Shown here: positions 8,524 to 17,240 of the stretch, piece by piece | Layout: each line of letters opens with the position of its first letter | Numbering within the stretch: the first letter of the stretch is position 1 | Assembly: GCA_016841185.1 (NCBI GenBank) | Contig: JAENZQ010000006.1 | Coordinates: 94,717 to 134,304 of the forward strand | DNA from: Anaerovorax odorimutans | GTDB taxonomy: Bacteria > Bacillota > Clostridia > Peptostreptococcales > JAAYPU01 | Length of the DNA: 39,588 nt | Direction: 5' to 3' | Notes under the pieces: model-generated | Seen by the model: the letters and a program-made list of their open reading frames with translations, nothing else | Told to the model about the DNA's origin: nothing | Databases searched by the model: none | Translations under genes and position numbers: made by a program

Positions 8524-9162
8524 ATGGATATCCATGAAGCCATTGAGGTTTTGAATGAGCAGGGATGGAAACTCCTTGCACAACACTTAAAATTAGTAGG
8601 TATTTCCCTTTCCCTATCGATAATTATTGCTTTAGTTCTGGGAATTGCTGTAACAAGACATCCTTTTAACAGATGGATGCCGCAGGTTGTATCATTTTTA
8701 AATGCGGCTCAGGGTGTTCCCAGTCTTGCGGTCGTAGCCATATTTCTTCCAATAATGGGAGTAGGTGTTCTTCCTGCAATCGTTGCATTGACTTTATACG
8801 GGCTGTTGCCCATAGCAAGGAATACCATAGCCGGTATAGAAGGCATAGACCCGGATATATTGGAAGCAGCAAGAGGGATGGGCATGCCGTCACGGGATGT
8901 TTTTTGGAAGGTAGAATTTCCTTTGGCGTTGCCTGTTATCATTGCAGGTATTCAGACATCTGCAGTCCTGATAGTGGGGACTGCAATCATTGCGGACCTT
9001 ATTGGAGCGGGAGGGCTTGGAAGATTGATTTTTACAGGAATCAACCATTACAAACCCCTTATCACCCTGATAGGCTCTTTAATGGCCGCAGGCATTGCAA
9101 TTATATTAGATCAGGGAATAGGATTTATCCAGCGCAGATTGACTTCTGCGTATAGAGATTAA
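8524..9162 (+). CDS. opuCD: Osmolyte ABC transporter permease (OpuCD-like)
   Basis: The second permease, 212 residues, with its own EAA loop (EAARGMGMPSRDVFWKVEFPLALP) and hydrophobic segments throughout. It starts directly after the stop of the first permease, with AAAGAGG as ribosome site. The two permeases are related but distinct, as expected for the heterodimeric channel of OpuC. Gene order here is ATPase, permease, permease, binding protein, whereas Bacillus opuC has the binding protein between the permeases. Confidence 0.86.
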   Translation: MDIHEAIEVLNEQGWKLLAQHLKLVGISLSLSIIIALVLGIAVTRHPFNRWMPQVVSFLNAAQGVPSLAVVAIFLPIMGVGVLPAIVALTLYGLLPIARNTIAGIEGIDPDILEAARGMGMPSRDVFWKVEFPLALPVIIAGIQTSAVLIVGTAIIADLIGAGGLGRLIFTGINHYKPLITLIGSLMAAGIAIILDQGIGFIQRRLTSAYRD

Positions 9163-9183
9163 AGAAATGGGGAGGAAAGAATT

Positions 9184-10149
9184 ATGAAGAGTTGGAAAAA
9201 ATTCAGAAAAACAATAAGTATTGTACTGGTCTTTGCTTTACTCTTTGCATTTGCCGGATGCGGAAGCCCGGCGGAAGAAGCGGAAGGTGCAGGAGAAGGA
9301 GAAGAAATCACAGAAGGTCCGACAATCAGGATTGCTTCAAAAGCTTGGACGGAGCAACTGATTCTTGGAAGCATGCTGCTTCAATTACTGGAAGCCAACG
9401 GCTATCCGGTTGAGGACAGAACAGGATTGGGAGAAACACCGGTCATAACACCGGCGCTGCATGCAGGAGAAGTCGATATTTATTGGGAATACACCGGAAC
9501 AACTTTGATGACACTCATGGGCCACGAACAGGTAGCAGAACCTGATGAAGCCTATAATTTGGTAAAAGAATGGGACAAGAATGAAAACGATATTGTGTGG
9601 TTGGATTATGCACCGGCTAATAATACTTATACCTTGATGATGCGTGGTGAACATGCACAGGAACTGGGCATAGAGTCTATTTCAGATTTAGCTGCCTATA
9701 TTAATGAAAAACCGGATGCCATTACTCTGGCAACAGATGTGGAATTTCTTGAAAGAGTTGACGGTATTCCGGGACTCGAAGAGATGTATGGTTTCGAATT
9801 TAACAGAGACAAAGTTATAACCATGGCAATAGGATTAACATACGGTGCTTTGCGAGACGAAAAAGTAGATGTGGCCATGGGATTTGGAACAGATGGAAGA
9901 ATACCTGCTTTTGGATTTATCAATCTTGAGGATGATAAAGGCTTCTTCCCGGTCTATAACCCGGCGCCATTGGTAAGGCAGGAGATTTTGGATGCTTATC
10001 CGGATTTGGCAGAATTAATAAACCAACTTCCGCCGCTGCTGGATAATGAGACACTTGCAAACTTGAATAAAACAGTAGATGTTGACCAGAATGAACCGGA
10101 AGATGTAGCAAGACAATTCCTGATTGATAATGGATTAATTGAAGAATAG
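9184..10149 (+). CDS. opuCC: Osmolyte-binding lipoprotein (OpuCC/ProX-like)
   Basis: 321 residues with a lipoprotein signal: a basic N-terminus, a hydrophobic core and the lipobox FAGC with the modified cysteine at position 26, followed by an acidic flexible linker. The mature part has the family segment RTGLGETPVITPALHAGEVD and the YWEYTGT motif of betaine/carnitine/choline-binding proteins. It captures solute outside the membrane and delivers it to the two permeases. A strong GGGGAGGAAAG site precedes the ATG, suiting higher synthesis of the binding protein. The exact ligand is not readable here. Confidence 0.9.
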   Translation: MKSWKKFRKTISIVLVFALLFAFAGCGSPAEEAEGAGEGEEITEGPTIRIASKAWTEQLILGSMLLQLLEANGYPVEDRTGLGETPVITPALHAGEVDIYWEYTGTTLMTLMGHEQVAEPDEAYNLVKEWDKNENDIVWLDYAPANNTYTLMMRGEHAQELGIESISDLAAYINEKPDAITLATDVEFLERVDGIPGLEEMYGFEFNRDKVITMAIGLTYGALRDEKVDVAMGFGTDGRIPAFGFINLEDDKGFFPVYNPAPLVRQEILDAYPDLAELINQLPPLLDNETLANLNKTVDVDQNEPEDVARQFLIDNGLIEE

Positions 10150-10210
10150 AGATTTAAATATCCAAATAAAAATTTAAGAAGCCTCCTTTTTTCTTTATAT
10201 TTTATATGAA

Positions 10211-10241
10211 TTGGTAAAAAATATCATTAGTATTGTATAAT
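10211..10241 (+). promoter_or_regulatory. Probable sigma-A promoter of ridA
   Basis: A perfect TATAAT (10236-10241) has TTGGTA (10211-10216) upstream, with a long 19-base spacer. It lies about 30 bases before the ridA start and after the opuC operon. Confidence 0.55.
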
Positions 10242-10271
10242 GAGTAAAGAAAGAAAAAAGGAGGTATTCTT

Positions 10272-10652
10272 ATGAATAAAAAAATTATTGCAACCAATAA
10301 AGCTCCGGCTGCCATAGGCCCGTATTCACAAGGCGCACAGAAAGGAAACCTGCTGTTTGTTTCCGGCCAGCTGCCCATTGACCCGTCGACAGGTACCATG
10401 CCTGAAGGCATAGAAGCGCAGACAAGACAATCCTTGGAAAATGTCAAATCCATCATTGAAGCAGCAGGCGGCACGCTAAGCGATGTTTTAAAATGCACGG
10501 TATTTTTAAAAGACATGAATGAATTTGCCGAAATGAACAAAATTTATGCTGAGTATTTTACCGACGAATATCCGGCCCGCGCTGCCGTGGAAGTTGCAAG
10601 GCTGCCAAAAGATGCAAATGTGGAAATAGAAGCCATTGTGATGATCGAATAA
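10272..10652 (+). CDS. ridA: RidA family 2-iminobutanoate/2-iminopropanoate deaminase
   Basis: 126 residues, the normal RidA length, with the family landmarks [25 protein letters not shown] near the N-terminus, the arginine in [13 protein letters not shown] that binds the substrate carboxylate, and the end [10 protein letters not shown]. RidA hydrolyses reactive imines, such as 2-aminoacrylate, released by PLP enzymes. AAAAGGAGG precedes the ATG. It has its own promoter and is likely monocistronic. Confidence 0.95.
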   Translation: MNKKIIATNKAPAAIGPYSQGAQKGNLLFVSGQLPIDPSTGTMPEGIEAQTRQSLENVKSIIEAAGGTLSDVLKCTVFLKDMNEFAEMNKIYAEYFTDEYPARAAVEVARLPKDANVEIEAIVMIE

Positions 10653-10670
10653 AATAAGAGAAGATTGTAC

Positions 10671-10691
10671 GGACAGGGCTTGCCCCTGTCC
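10671..10691 (+). repeat. Small GC-rich hairpin, copy 2 of a dispersed pair
   Basis: GGACAGGG and CCCTGTCC enclose CTTGC, the same loop as at 4962-4982, with the inner two pairs changed on both sides. It follows ridA and may help end that transcript, although its T-run is weak. Confidence 0.45.
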
Positions 10692-10719
10692 ACATCTTGT
10701 TTCTTGCATCTTTTGCCGG

Positions 10720-10748
10720 TTGACACAAAAACGATTTCACTGTAATAT
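10720..10748 (+). promoter_or_regulatory. Promoter of tRNA-Arg
   Basis: A perfect TTGACA (10720-10725), a 17-base spacer and TAATAT (10743-10748) end 14 bases before the tRNA. Confidence 0.85.
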
Positions 10749-10762
10749 ATATAGTGCGATAT

Positions 10763-10838
10763 GCTCCCGTAGCTCAGGGGATAGAGCGTCGGTTTCCTAA
10801 ACCGTGCGTCGGACGTTCGAATCGTCTCGGGAGTACCA
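10763..10838 (+). tRNA. tRNA-Arg, anticodon CCU
   Basis: A full cloverleaf can be drawn: acceptor stem GCTCCCG with CGGGAGT, D stem GCTC/GAGC, anticodon loop TTCCTAA with CCT at 10796-10798, T loop TTCGAAT, discriminator A and encoded CCA. It is the insertion target of the element to its right, and its 3' 45 bases are repeated at 29470-29514. The gene remains whole because the element carries an identical 3' half. Confidence 0.95.
10794..10838 (+). repeat. attL: 3' end of tRNA-Arg
   Basis: 45 bases from the anticodon loop through CCA, identical to attR at 29470-29514. Identity stops exactly after CCA on the right (A versus T) and at 10793 on the left. Confidence 0.92.
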
Positions 10839-10847
10839 AAGAATATA

Positions 10848-10880
10848 GGTGTTGCAACGGTTTGCAGCATCTATTTTTAT
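10848..10880 (+). terminator. Terminator after tRNA-Arg
   Basis: A 10-bp stem (10848-10857 with 10862-10871, two G-T pairs), loop CGGT, then TATTTTTAT. It lies inside the element, so insertion supplied this terminator. Confidence 0.6.
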
Positions 10881-10902
10881 ACAAAAAACTGTATAGTTAT
10901 GA

Positions 10903-10925
10903 TTTGGGGACTATTTGGGGACTAT
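10903..10925 (+). repeat. Arm-type repeats near attL
   Basis: Two tandem copies of TTTGGGGACTA stand between attL and the integrase gene. The same pair recurs at the other end (29322-29342). They are likely integrase arm-binding sites. Confidence 0.6.
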
Positions 10926-10947
10926 TGGGTAAAAAAAGAGCAGGTTT

Positions 10948-12366
10948 TTACGCCTGCTTTGATATGCTTTCTTTATTCTTGTTGAAGAGATTTTCAAGCT
11001 TTTGAGCCGCTTCTTCATCTGGCTTTTTTAAAAAGTGAGAATATATATTTGTGGTAGTAGTCGGTTTAGTATGTCCTAGTCTTTTGGCTATTGTCTGAAC
11101 ATCTACACCTTGACTAATTAATATTGATGCATTTGTATGTCGTAAGCCATGAAACTTTAGTTCCGGTAAATTATTTTTTTCTCTAAACTTCCTAAACCAA
11201 TTTGAAGGTGTTGTAGGATATATAGGCTTTCCGTTCCATTGTGTAAAAACAAAATATCTTGATTCAGCATTTTCATGTTCTTTATTTTCTTCCCATAAAG
11301 TGTCCAGTTTAAGTCTTTTTTCATTCTGCCATTTTTTATATTCTTTTAATACTTCCATAACCATAGGAGGCATTGAGATTATTCGCTTACTTCCTTCGTT
11401 CTTAGGAGGTTTTTGAAATGTACCCTTGCCGGGGATATACTGAGAAGCTTGCCTTATTCTAATTAAGTTATTTTCAAAATTTATATCGTTCCATTCAAGT
11501 CCAGACAGTTCCCCTAAACGACATCCAGTAAACATAGTTAAATAGATCATGGCTTTGTATTTTATATGCTCTTTATCAAGTAAATAAAGGATCTTCTCGA
11601 CTGTGCTTTCATCATAGTGTGCTGCTTCTGTAGTCTCTACTTTTGGAGGTTTTACTCTTTCAGCAGGATTGGAAGGGATAAGCTGCCATTGCACAGCACA
11701 AGTTAAAATAGAGCTTATAAGCCTATGGTGATGTAGGATTGTCCTGTTGCAAAGTGTTTCCGTTCTTTGCTTTGGAATAAAAGCCTCGTTAAGCTTTATA
11801 TTCAGTGCTTTACTTATTGATTCAGCATTCCTTGTTGGATTGCCAGATAAAATACTATCAACTGTTCTTTTATTAATTCCTGCTTTTTCCGCTAATTCTA
11901 TTCGTGATATTTTCTTAGTTTCAATTATCTTTTTTAATTCTGATTTTGCAATATAAGATACATCTTCACGCAATCCTGATTCAGATAAGTTGTTATAAAA
12001 TTTGATTAAATGTGAAGGTTGAAGCTTATTAAGTTTAATATGTCCAATGGCCGGAAGTATTCTATTAAGTAATCCCTCGTATCGAAATAACGTCTTAGGA
12101 GCCAATTGTTTTTCTGCATAATCAGTACGCCATCTTTTTACAAAGTCAGCAAAGGTTATTTTACTGCTATCCAAATATAAGCCTTTTGAAACCTCTTCCT
12201 CAAACAGTACAGCGATTCTTTGAAGTTCTTTTTCTGCCTGTTTAGGGGTTAAATTAGGATCGAGTTTGACAGTCTTAGGATACCTTATTTTTTTACCATG
12301 CATATCATAGCCATCAGATACAACGATTTTATAAGTATTATCGCCTCGCTTTTCAATACTTGCCAT
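10948..12366 (-). CDS. int: Tyrosine site-specific integrase with an inserted helix-turn-helix
   Basis: 472 residues. An N-terminal arm-binding domain (1-60) is followed by the SAM-like core-binding domain and the catalytic domain with R283 (GCRLGEL), H406-x-x-R409 (HGLRHTNAS), H432 (GHTKPT) and nucleophile Y442 (NIYSHF). All needed residues are present. Unusually, an XRE-like HTH (about residues 138-195, including RIELAEKAGINKRTVDSIL) interrupts the core-binding domain. The ATG at 12366 has AAAGGAAG upstream; the GTG at 12375 is less likely. It points toward attL, the usual position for this class, and would catalyse integration at tRNA-Arg. The inserted HTH might add DNA binding or self-regulation (inference). 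Confidence 0.93.
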   Translation of the reverse strand: MASIEKRGDNTYKIVVSDGYDMHGKKIRYPKTVKLDPNLTPKQAEKELQRIAVLFEEEVSKGLYLDSSKITFADFVKRWRTDYAEKQLAPKTLFRYEGLLNRILPAIGHIKLNKLQPSHLIKFYNNLSESGLREDVSYIAKSELKKIIETKKISRIELAEKAGINKRTVDSILSGNPTRNAESISKALNIKLNEAFIPKQRTETLCNRTILHHHRLISSILTCAVQWQLIPSNPAERVKPPKVETTEAAHYDESTVEKILYLLDKEHIKYKAMIYLTMFTGCRLGELSGLEWNDINFENNLIRIRQASQYIPGKGTFQKPPKNEGSKRIISMPPMVMEVLKEYKKWQNEKRLKLDTLWEENKEHENAESRYFVFTQWNGKPIYPTTPSNWFRKFREKNNLPELKFHGLRHTNASILISQGVDVQTIAKRLGHTKPTTTTNIYSHFLKKPDEEAAQKLENLFNKNKESISKQA

Positions 12367-12455
12367 TAAGTACACTTCCTTTCGTGCAGTATATTATAAA
12401 CTGCCATGAATAACCGTTTTTGTCTTGTTTAGATATCCTTTCTTTACCTGACATA

Positions 12456-13412
12456 TTATTTAACCTTCTTTCTTTTAGGTATTCCGTTTTTTTCGTTATA
12501 TTGCTTCTGCCAATTTATAAACTGTTCAAGCCCATTTGGATTATTTAAATACTCATCACGTTTAAGAGATGCTTCATAATTCCATTTATCAAAATCATCC
12601 TGATCATATTCTTTACCATTTATTTTACGGCCATAATCTTTCCATGAAAATCTTTTTTTATATTCTTTATAAAACTCTTTGTATACTGGATTAGATTTAA
12701 TTACTTTTTGATGTTTTCTTGTTGCCCCAATTTCACGGCATGTCTTTTTTTGAGGATTTGGTTCAGGCGCAATTCTTAAACAGGTTTTAATATCTTTACG
12801 ACCTTCTGGAATAAAATATTTTTCGCAGCAATGGCATTGTTTTATAATAATCTTTTTTCTAATTGAATTAATCAATTCAAGGTACAAAATTTCAGTCAAT
12901 GAAGTAAACCAATAATGTTCAGAAAAATCGAGAGACAAATCAGAATCACCATAACAAACAATTGATAACCTTAAATTAATATTTAGGTTTTCTTCTAAAT
13001 TAGAGTTTTGTTTTTGGTATTCTGAGAATTTCTTATAGATGTTTTTAGAAGATTGATTATTGCTAAAACAAACATCCATTATTTCTTTAAATATTTTTTG
13101 GAGGCCTTGATATTCAGTTAATAGCATAGTTTCTATATAACTTCCAAAATAATCAAAAATAAATCTGTATCGCATAAGAAAAGAATAATAATCGAGTTCA
13201 ATAAAATTAATAAGTAATTCTCCTGTTCTTAAAGGGTACTGACTTTTAAAAGGAAAGGTAAGCCACATTGTCTTATAATCTTTTGAAATGCTAATTAATG
13301 ATGTTCGCTGTAATTTATCTATTGCATTACTTTTTGTCAGCTCATTACCGGAATCAATCATTTCTTTACTTAAAGGAAAAGAATTCAAGGGACCATAAAT
13401 AATATCGTTCAT
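12456..13412 (-). CDS. Element protein with a cysteine-rich zinc motif (DUF6076-like)
   Basis: 318 residues on the same strand as the integrase and upstream of it. The N-terminal two thirds are mixed helices without a motif I know. Around residues 195-230 is a probable zinc site: CHCCEKYF, then a cysteine in DIKTC and one in KKTCREIG, similar to CGNR/DUF6076-type ribbons seen in Firmicute mobile elements. The C-terminus is very basic (GIPKRKKVK). Zinc binding and DNA contact are likely but not proven. It faces away from the rightward regulator genes, so the 143-base gap 13413-13555 is a divergent control region. Confidence 0.6.
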   Translation of the reverse strand: MNDIIYGPLNSFPLSKEMIDSGNELTKSNAIDKLQRTSLISISKDYKTMWLTFPFKSQYPLRTGELLINFIELDYYSFLMRYRFIFDYFGSYIETMLLTEYQGLQKIFKEIMDVCFSNNQSSKNIYKKFSEYQKQNSNLEENLNINLRLSIVCYGDSDLSLDFSEHYWFTSLTEILYLELINSIRKKIIIKQCHCCEKYFIPEGRKDIKTCLRIAPEPNPQKKTCREIGATRKHQKVIKSNPVYKEFYKEYKKRFSWKDYGRKINGKEYDQDDFDKWNYEASLKRDEYLNNPNGLEQFINWQKQYNEKNGIPKRKKVK

Positions 13413-13555
13413 ATTTTTTATCTCCTTTTCAGAAAATAAATAAGCTCAGAAAATAATTTAATTATTATTCATTTTCTATTTAATTATATTGTGTCATAAT
13501 CGAATTAAGAAGTCAACAACAAAAGCAATAATCTTAATAAGAAAGGAGAATCAAA

Positions 13556-13747
13556 GTGAAAATTACCAATATAGATATTCGAAAAAAGGCTGAAAGTTCT
13601 GAGGTAAAGCTTTGGCAAATAGCAGAAAAGTTAGGCATAAATGATGGAAATTTTTCAAGAAAGCTTAGAAAAGAACTTTCTAAAAGTGAAAAGCAGAAAA
13701 TATTTAACATTATTGAACAAATAAAGGTTGACAACGGGAGGAGTTAA
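13556..13747 (+). CDS. Small helix-turn-helix regulator
   Basis: 63 residues, GTG start, with AGAAAGGAGA as ribosome site. LWQIAEKLGINDGNFSRKLRKEL reads as an HTH. It is the first rightward gene, opposite the integrase side, where phages and satellites carry Cro-like early regulators. Its end overlaps no other gene, but the next start follows four bases later. Confidence 0.65.
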   Translation: MKITNIDIRKKAESSEVKLWQIAEKLGINDGNFSRKLRKELSKSEKQKIFNIIEQIKVDNGRS

Positions 13748-13751
13748 AAGA

Positions 13752-14009
13752 ATGGATAATAGAGGGAAAACATTACTAACAATCGATAAAACAGTTGAAA
13801 AACTGAGAACGGAACATGGTATGGACACTTCAACTTACGCAATTCGTGGAGGCGTACAACGAAAGGAAGTACCACACATAAAACTTGGTGGAAAGTATTT
13901 CATTATTTTCGAGGACTTATTAAAGGTTTTTGAAATGAAATCGGAAAACAGTATAAAGCAATCTGAACCCGAACAACCGGAATTCGGAAAATTACGCAAA
14001 ATATATTAG
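13752..14009 (+). CDS. Small DNA-binding protein, excisionase/MerR-like
   Basis: 85 residues. The segment STYAIRGGVQRKEVPHIKLGGKYFIIFEDLLKVFE resembles the short winged HTH of excisionase-like proteins (helix, then a K-x-G-x-K/R-Y-x-I wing). ATG at 13752 follows GGGAGGAG. It could be an excisionase or an early regulator; a second such gene lies at 24888. Confidence 0.5.
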   Translation: MDNRGKTLLTIDKTVEKLRTEHGMDTSTYAIRGGVQRKEVPHIKLGGKYFIIFEDLLKVFEMKSENSIKQSEPEQPEFGKLRKIY

Positions 14010-14022
14010 GCGGTGAGGGGTA

Positions 14023-14211
14023 ATGGGTTTTGATGATTTCGTAAGAAAACATGGCAGCCGGGAAGTTTATCTAATATCTACATTCAAGGATTTTCCTATA
14101 AAAGGAGACTGGAGAAGCCTTAAAATCTTTATCAATTCACATAGATTTGAGGAAAACGCTAATTCAGAACTTGAAGATTTACGTGATAGATTTTGGATAG
14201 AAAGCGGTTAA
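14023..14211 (+). CDS. Small hypothetical protein (possibly YozE-like)
   Basis: 62 residues after GGCGGTGAGG. The stretch STFKDFPIKGDWRSLKIFI recalls the YozE SAM-like fold found in Firmicute phages, but the match is weak. It is part of the early operon between the regulators and the replication genes. Confidence 0.55.
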   Translation: MGFDDFVRKHGSREVYLISTFKDFPIKGDWRSLKIFINSHRFEENANSELEDLRDRFWIESG

Positions 14212-14224
14212 GCAGGTGATAGGG

Positions 14225-15013
14225 ATGCCGGATATAGGATACATAAAGCTATATAGATCAATAACTATAAATGACATTTATTCTTTGCCTCCATTATATT
14301 GGAGGATATTTGAAAGACTTATCATAGAAGCAAATCACCAAGATATTGAAATACCGTATAAAAAAAATGGTATTACTACTAAAAAAACAATAAAACGAGG
14401 AGAAAAATTAACTTCTATAAGGCAAATATCTAAATGGGTTGGATGGTATGAAAGAGGAATATTTAAAGAACCTAACCCAAAATTAGTAAAGGAAGTATTG
14501 GATTATCTCGTAAAAGAAAACATGATTTTTATATACGATAAAGGTAACAGAATGGAAACGCACTACAAGATAGTAAATTACGAGGTTTACCAAGATAAAG
14601 AAGATATGAAAGTAACAGAACAGAAACGACTTGCACCATCAAACAATAATGATAAGAATGATAAAAAAAATAAATATCCTTCATCCGAAAAATTTTCTTC
14701 GGACACCGTCGAGTATAAATTATCCTTATTACTCCGTGATGGTATATTAAAAAACTATCCTAAAACAAAAGTACCTGATGATGATAGTTTACATAAATGG
14801 GCGGTACATATTGACAGAATGATACGCCTTGACAACAGAACTCCGGAAGAAATTGAAAAGGTTATTGAGTTTTCTTTAAAAGATAACTTCTGGCAGCAGA
14901 ACATATTATCAACGGAGAAGCTTAGAAAGCAATTTAACACTCTTGCGATTAAGGCAGCTTCTACGGGAATAAAACAAGATCAGTCAGATAAATATGCTGA
15001 TGTAATAGTTTAG
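14225..15013 (+). CDS. Phage-type replisome organiser / replication initiator
   Basis: About 262 residues. The N-terminus (GYIKLYRSITINDIYSLPP, then KLTSIRQISKWVGW and VLDYLVKENMIFIYD) matches the winged-helix domain of phage replisome organisers. A lysine-rich linker around residue 140 leads to a C-terminal helical domain (RTPEEIEKVIEFSLKDNFWQQNILSTEKLRKQF) typical of helicase loaders. It would bind the element's origin and recruit the helicase encoded next. The ATG at 14225 lies six bases after AGGTGA. Confidence 0.8.
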   Translation: MPDIGYIKLYRSITINDIYSLPPLYWRIFERLIIEANHQDIEIPYKKNGITTKKTIKRGEKLTSIRQISKWVGWYERGIFKEPNPKLVKEVLDYLVKENMIFIYDKGNRMETHYKIVNYEVYQDKEDMKVTEQKRLAPSNNNDKNDKKNKYPSSEKFSSDTVEYKLSLLLRDGILKNYPKTKVPDDDSLHKWAVHIDRMIRLDNRTPEEIEKVIEFSLKDNFWQQNILSTEKLRKQFNTLAIKAASTGIKQDQSDKYADVIV

Positions 15014-15024
15014 GTGGTGGAATT

Positions 15025-16803
15025 ATGAATGTTTATGAATTTGCAAGAAGATACTTAGAACCATATACGATAAAAGGGAATGAAATTATACCTAAACACT
15101 GCCCCTATTGTCAAGGAGGGCAGCACAGAGATAAAGAGACATTCGCTTTAAACATAGATAAACAGACATTTAACTGTAAGCGTGGAACATGTGGTAAGAC
15201 AGGGACCTTTTATCAGTTATGTAAAGACTTTGGAGAGGAAGCGGATAAAGTGAGTTATTACGGAACAATCGGAAGTACAAAGCAATATAAAAAGCCTGAG
15301 ACAAAAATTAAGACAATTACCAATCGAGCAGAAGCATACCTACAGAAAAGAAAAATCAGTAAGGCAACAATAGAAGCTTTTCAAATAGGTTGTGACGATA
15401 AAGACAATATTATATTTCCGTTCTTCAACGATAAAGGCGAACTTGAATTTATAAAATTCAGACCTTCCCACAAAGTTGGGAAAGGAGAACGTAAAGCATG
15501 GCGTGAAGCTGATACAAAACCGATTCTGTTCGGAATGAATCTCTGTAACCCTGAGTATCCCTTATGTATCTTTGAGGGTGAGATAGATTCTATGAGCGGA
15601 CATGAAGCAGGAATTCATAATTGCGTTAGCGTACCTTCCGGTACAGAAGATATGACCTGGATAGATACATGTTTTGACTGGCTAAAGCAATTCAATACTA
15701 TTTACCTCTTTGGAGACAATGACGAACCGGGAAGAGAAATGACAGGTAAGCTAAAGACTAAGCTTTCCAACCATAGACTTTACATAGTTGAACATAAGTA
15801 TAAAGACGCTAACGAACTACTCTATAGAGAAGGCGAAGAAGCCGTAAGAAAAGCCTATGAAGAGGCAAAAGAAGTACCTGTATACGGATTGATCGACCTT
15901 TCAGATGTCAAGGCATTAGATATTAAAAAAATTCCAAGTGTTAAAAGTGGAATCAAAGAACTTGATGCTAAATTAGGCGGTTTTTTGATGGGCGATCTAA
16001 GCATATGGACCGGTAAAAGAGGAGAAGGCAAAAGTACTTTTTTAGGACAGATCATGCTTGAATCCATTAATAACGGTTATAAAGTATGTGTTTATTCAGG
16101 AGAACTCCGGGCTGAGCGTTTTCAGTATTGGGTGAACCTTCAGGCTGCAGGAAAGGAAAATATAAAAAGCTATTATGACATAGATAAAGGCAGAGAAGTC
16201 TTTTATATAGATAAATCCATAGATGAAAAAATCCGAACATGGTACAAGGGTAAGTTTTGGCTCTATGACAATTCAATAGCTGAATCAAGCGAAGAAACAA
16301 GTATTTTAAAGATATTTGAGTATGCAGCTAAAAGATACGATTGTAAAGTATTTTTCATAGATAATCTGATGACCGCAAAATATAACGCAGACACTGAAAG
16401 CAATTATTACCGAGCCCAGAGTAACTTTGTTGGTCAATTAGTAGAATTTGCGAATAAATATAATGTTCACGTTCACCTTGTAGCGCATCCACGAAAGACA
16501 AGTAACAGCCTTGATAATGATGACATATCAGGAACAGCAGACATAACCAACCGAGCAGCAAATGTATTTTCTCTTGAAAAACTGAAAGACGAAGACAGGA
16601 CAAAACAGGGTTATGACGTACTGTTATCTATTCTGAAAAACAGATGGGAAGGCTATACTGGGAAATTTGGTTTAAATTATTGCCATACTTCCAGAAGGCT
16701 ATATGCTCCAAGCGTAGGCAATAAACGTATATATGGATGGCAAAAACTTGGAAAACAATTTGATTGGGTAGAGGAAATAGCCGACAAGGATTCATTATTT
16801 TAA
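15025..16803 (+). CDS. Primase-helicase (zinc ribbon, TOPRIM, DnaB-type ATPase)
   Basis: 592 residues with three parts. A zinc ribbon has cysteines at 26, 29, 51 and 56 (CPYC, CKRGTC). A TOPRIM fold has E185 in IFEGEID and D231/D233 in FGDNDEPGRE. A RecA-like helicase domain has Walker A TGKRGEGKST at 329-338 and a Walker B-like VFFIDNLM. The layout matches T7 gp4-type primase-helicases of phages and satellites. The upstream initiator would load it on the origin. This shows the element can replicate itself after excision. Confidence 0.9.
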   Translation: MNVYEFARRYLEPYTIKGNEIIPKHCPYCQGGQHRDKETFALNIDKQTFNCKRGTCGKTGTFYQLCKDFGEEADKVSYYGTIGSTKQYKKPETKIKTITNRAEAYLQKRKISKATIEAFQIGCDDKDNIIFPFFNDKGELEFIKFRPSHKVGKGERKAWREADTKPILFGMNLCNPEYPLCIFEGEIDSMSGHEAGIHNCVSVPSGTEDMTWIDTCFDWLKQFNTIYLFGDNDEPGREMTGKLKTKLSNHRLYIVEHKYKDANELLYREGEEAVRKAYEEAKEVPVYGLIDLSDVKALDIKKIPSVKSGIKELDAKLGGFLMGDLSIWTGKRGEGKSTFLGQIMLESINNGYKVCVYSGELRAERFQYWVNLQAAGKENIKSYYDIDKGREVFYIDKSIDEKIRTWYKGKFWLYDNSIAESSEETSILKIFEYAAKRYDCKVFFIDNLMTAKYNADTESNYYRAQSNFVGQLVEFANKYNVHVHLVAHPRKTSNSLDNDDISGTADITNRAANVFSLEKLKDEDRTKQGYDVLLSILKNRWEGYTGKFGLNYCHTSRRLYAPSVGNKRIYGWQKLGKQFDWVEEIADKDSLF

Positions 16804-16815
16804 GGAGTGATTAGA

Positions 16816-17085
16816 TTGAGACTATCGGAAACGGTAACACCTACAACGGAAGTAATAGACGAACTTAAAAAGAGATTTATAACAGTGAATATGCGAATGG
16901 ATGAAGCTATAAAATCTCTTGATGATAATAGGATCCCAAAAGAAGAAAGAGAAAAACATTTACTTACATTCCAGGTTGAGGTTGTACAGGTATTAGAAAC
17001 CTATCTGGAAGTAATAAAAGATTGGAAGGTTGAAATCACAGAAGAAGAACTTAAAGGCGGTTATTTCAAGGAGGTGAGAATATGA
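16816..17085 (+). CDS. Small hypothetical protein in the replication operon
   Basis: 89 residues from TTG at 16816, nine bases after AAGGAG. The GTG at 16807 is too close to that site. It is mostly helical and charged (RFITVNMRMDEAIKSL). I do not recognise it. Its last codons overlap the next start by four bases (ATGA). Confidence 0.6.
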   Translation: MRLSETVTPTTEVIDELKKRFITVNMRMDEAIKSLDDNRIPKEEREKHLLTFQVEVVQVLETYLEVIKDWKVEITEEELKGGYFKEVRI

Positions 17086-17219
17086 CCGAAAAAGAAATAA
17101 AAACAGAACTATTAAAGCTCTCTAAAGAAGAACTTATCAATCAAATGCTGATAAGAAACAGAACGATTGAAAAGCTTTCAAAAGAAATAGATAAATTAGA
17201 ATCTAAAAATAAAAATTAA
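17082..17219 (+). CDS. 45-residue coiled-coil protein
   Basis: The ATG overlaps the previous stop (ATGA) and has AAGGAGGTG upstream, so translation is probably coupled. The product is helical with leucine/isoleucine heptads (ELLKLSKEELINQML, IEKLSKEIDKLE). No function is known. Confidence 0.65.
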   Translation: MTEKEIKTELLKLSKEELINQMLIRNRTIEKLSKEIDKLESKNKN

Positions 17220-17240
17220 AAAAGTAAGGGAGTAAAAACA

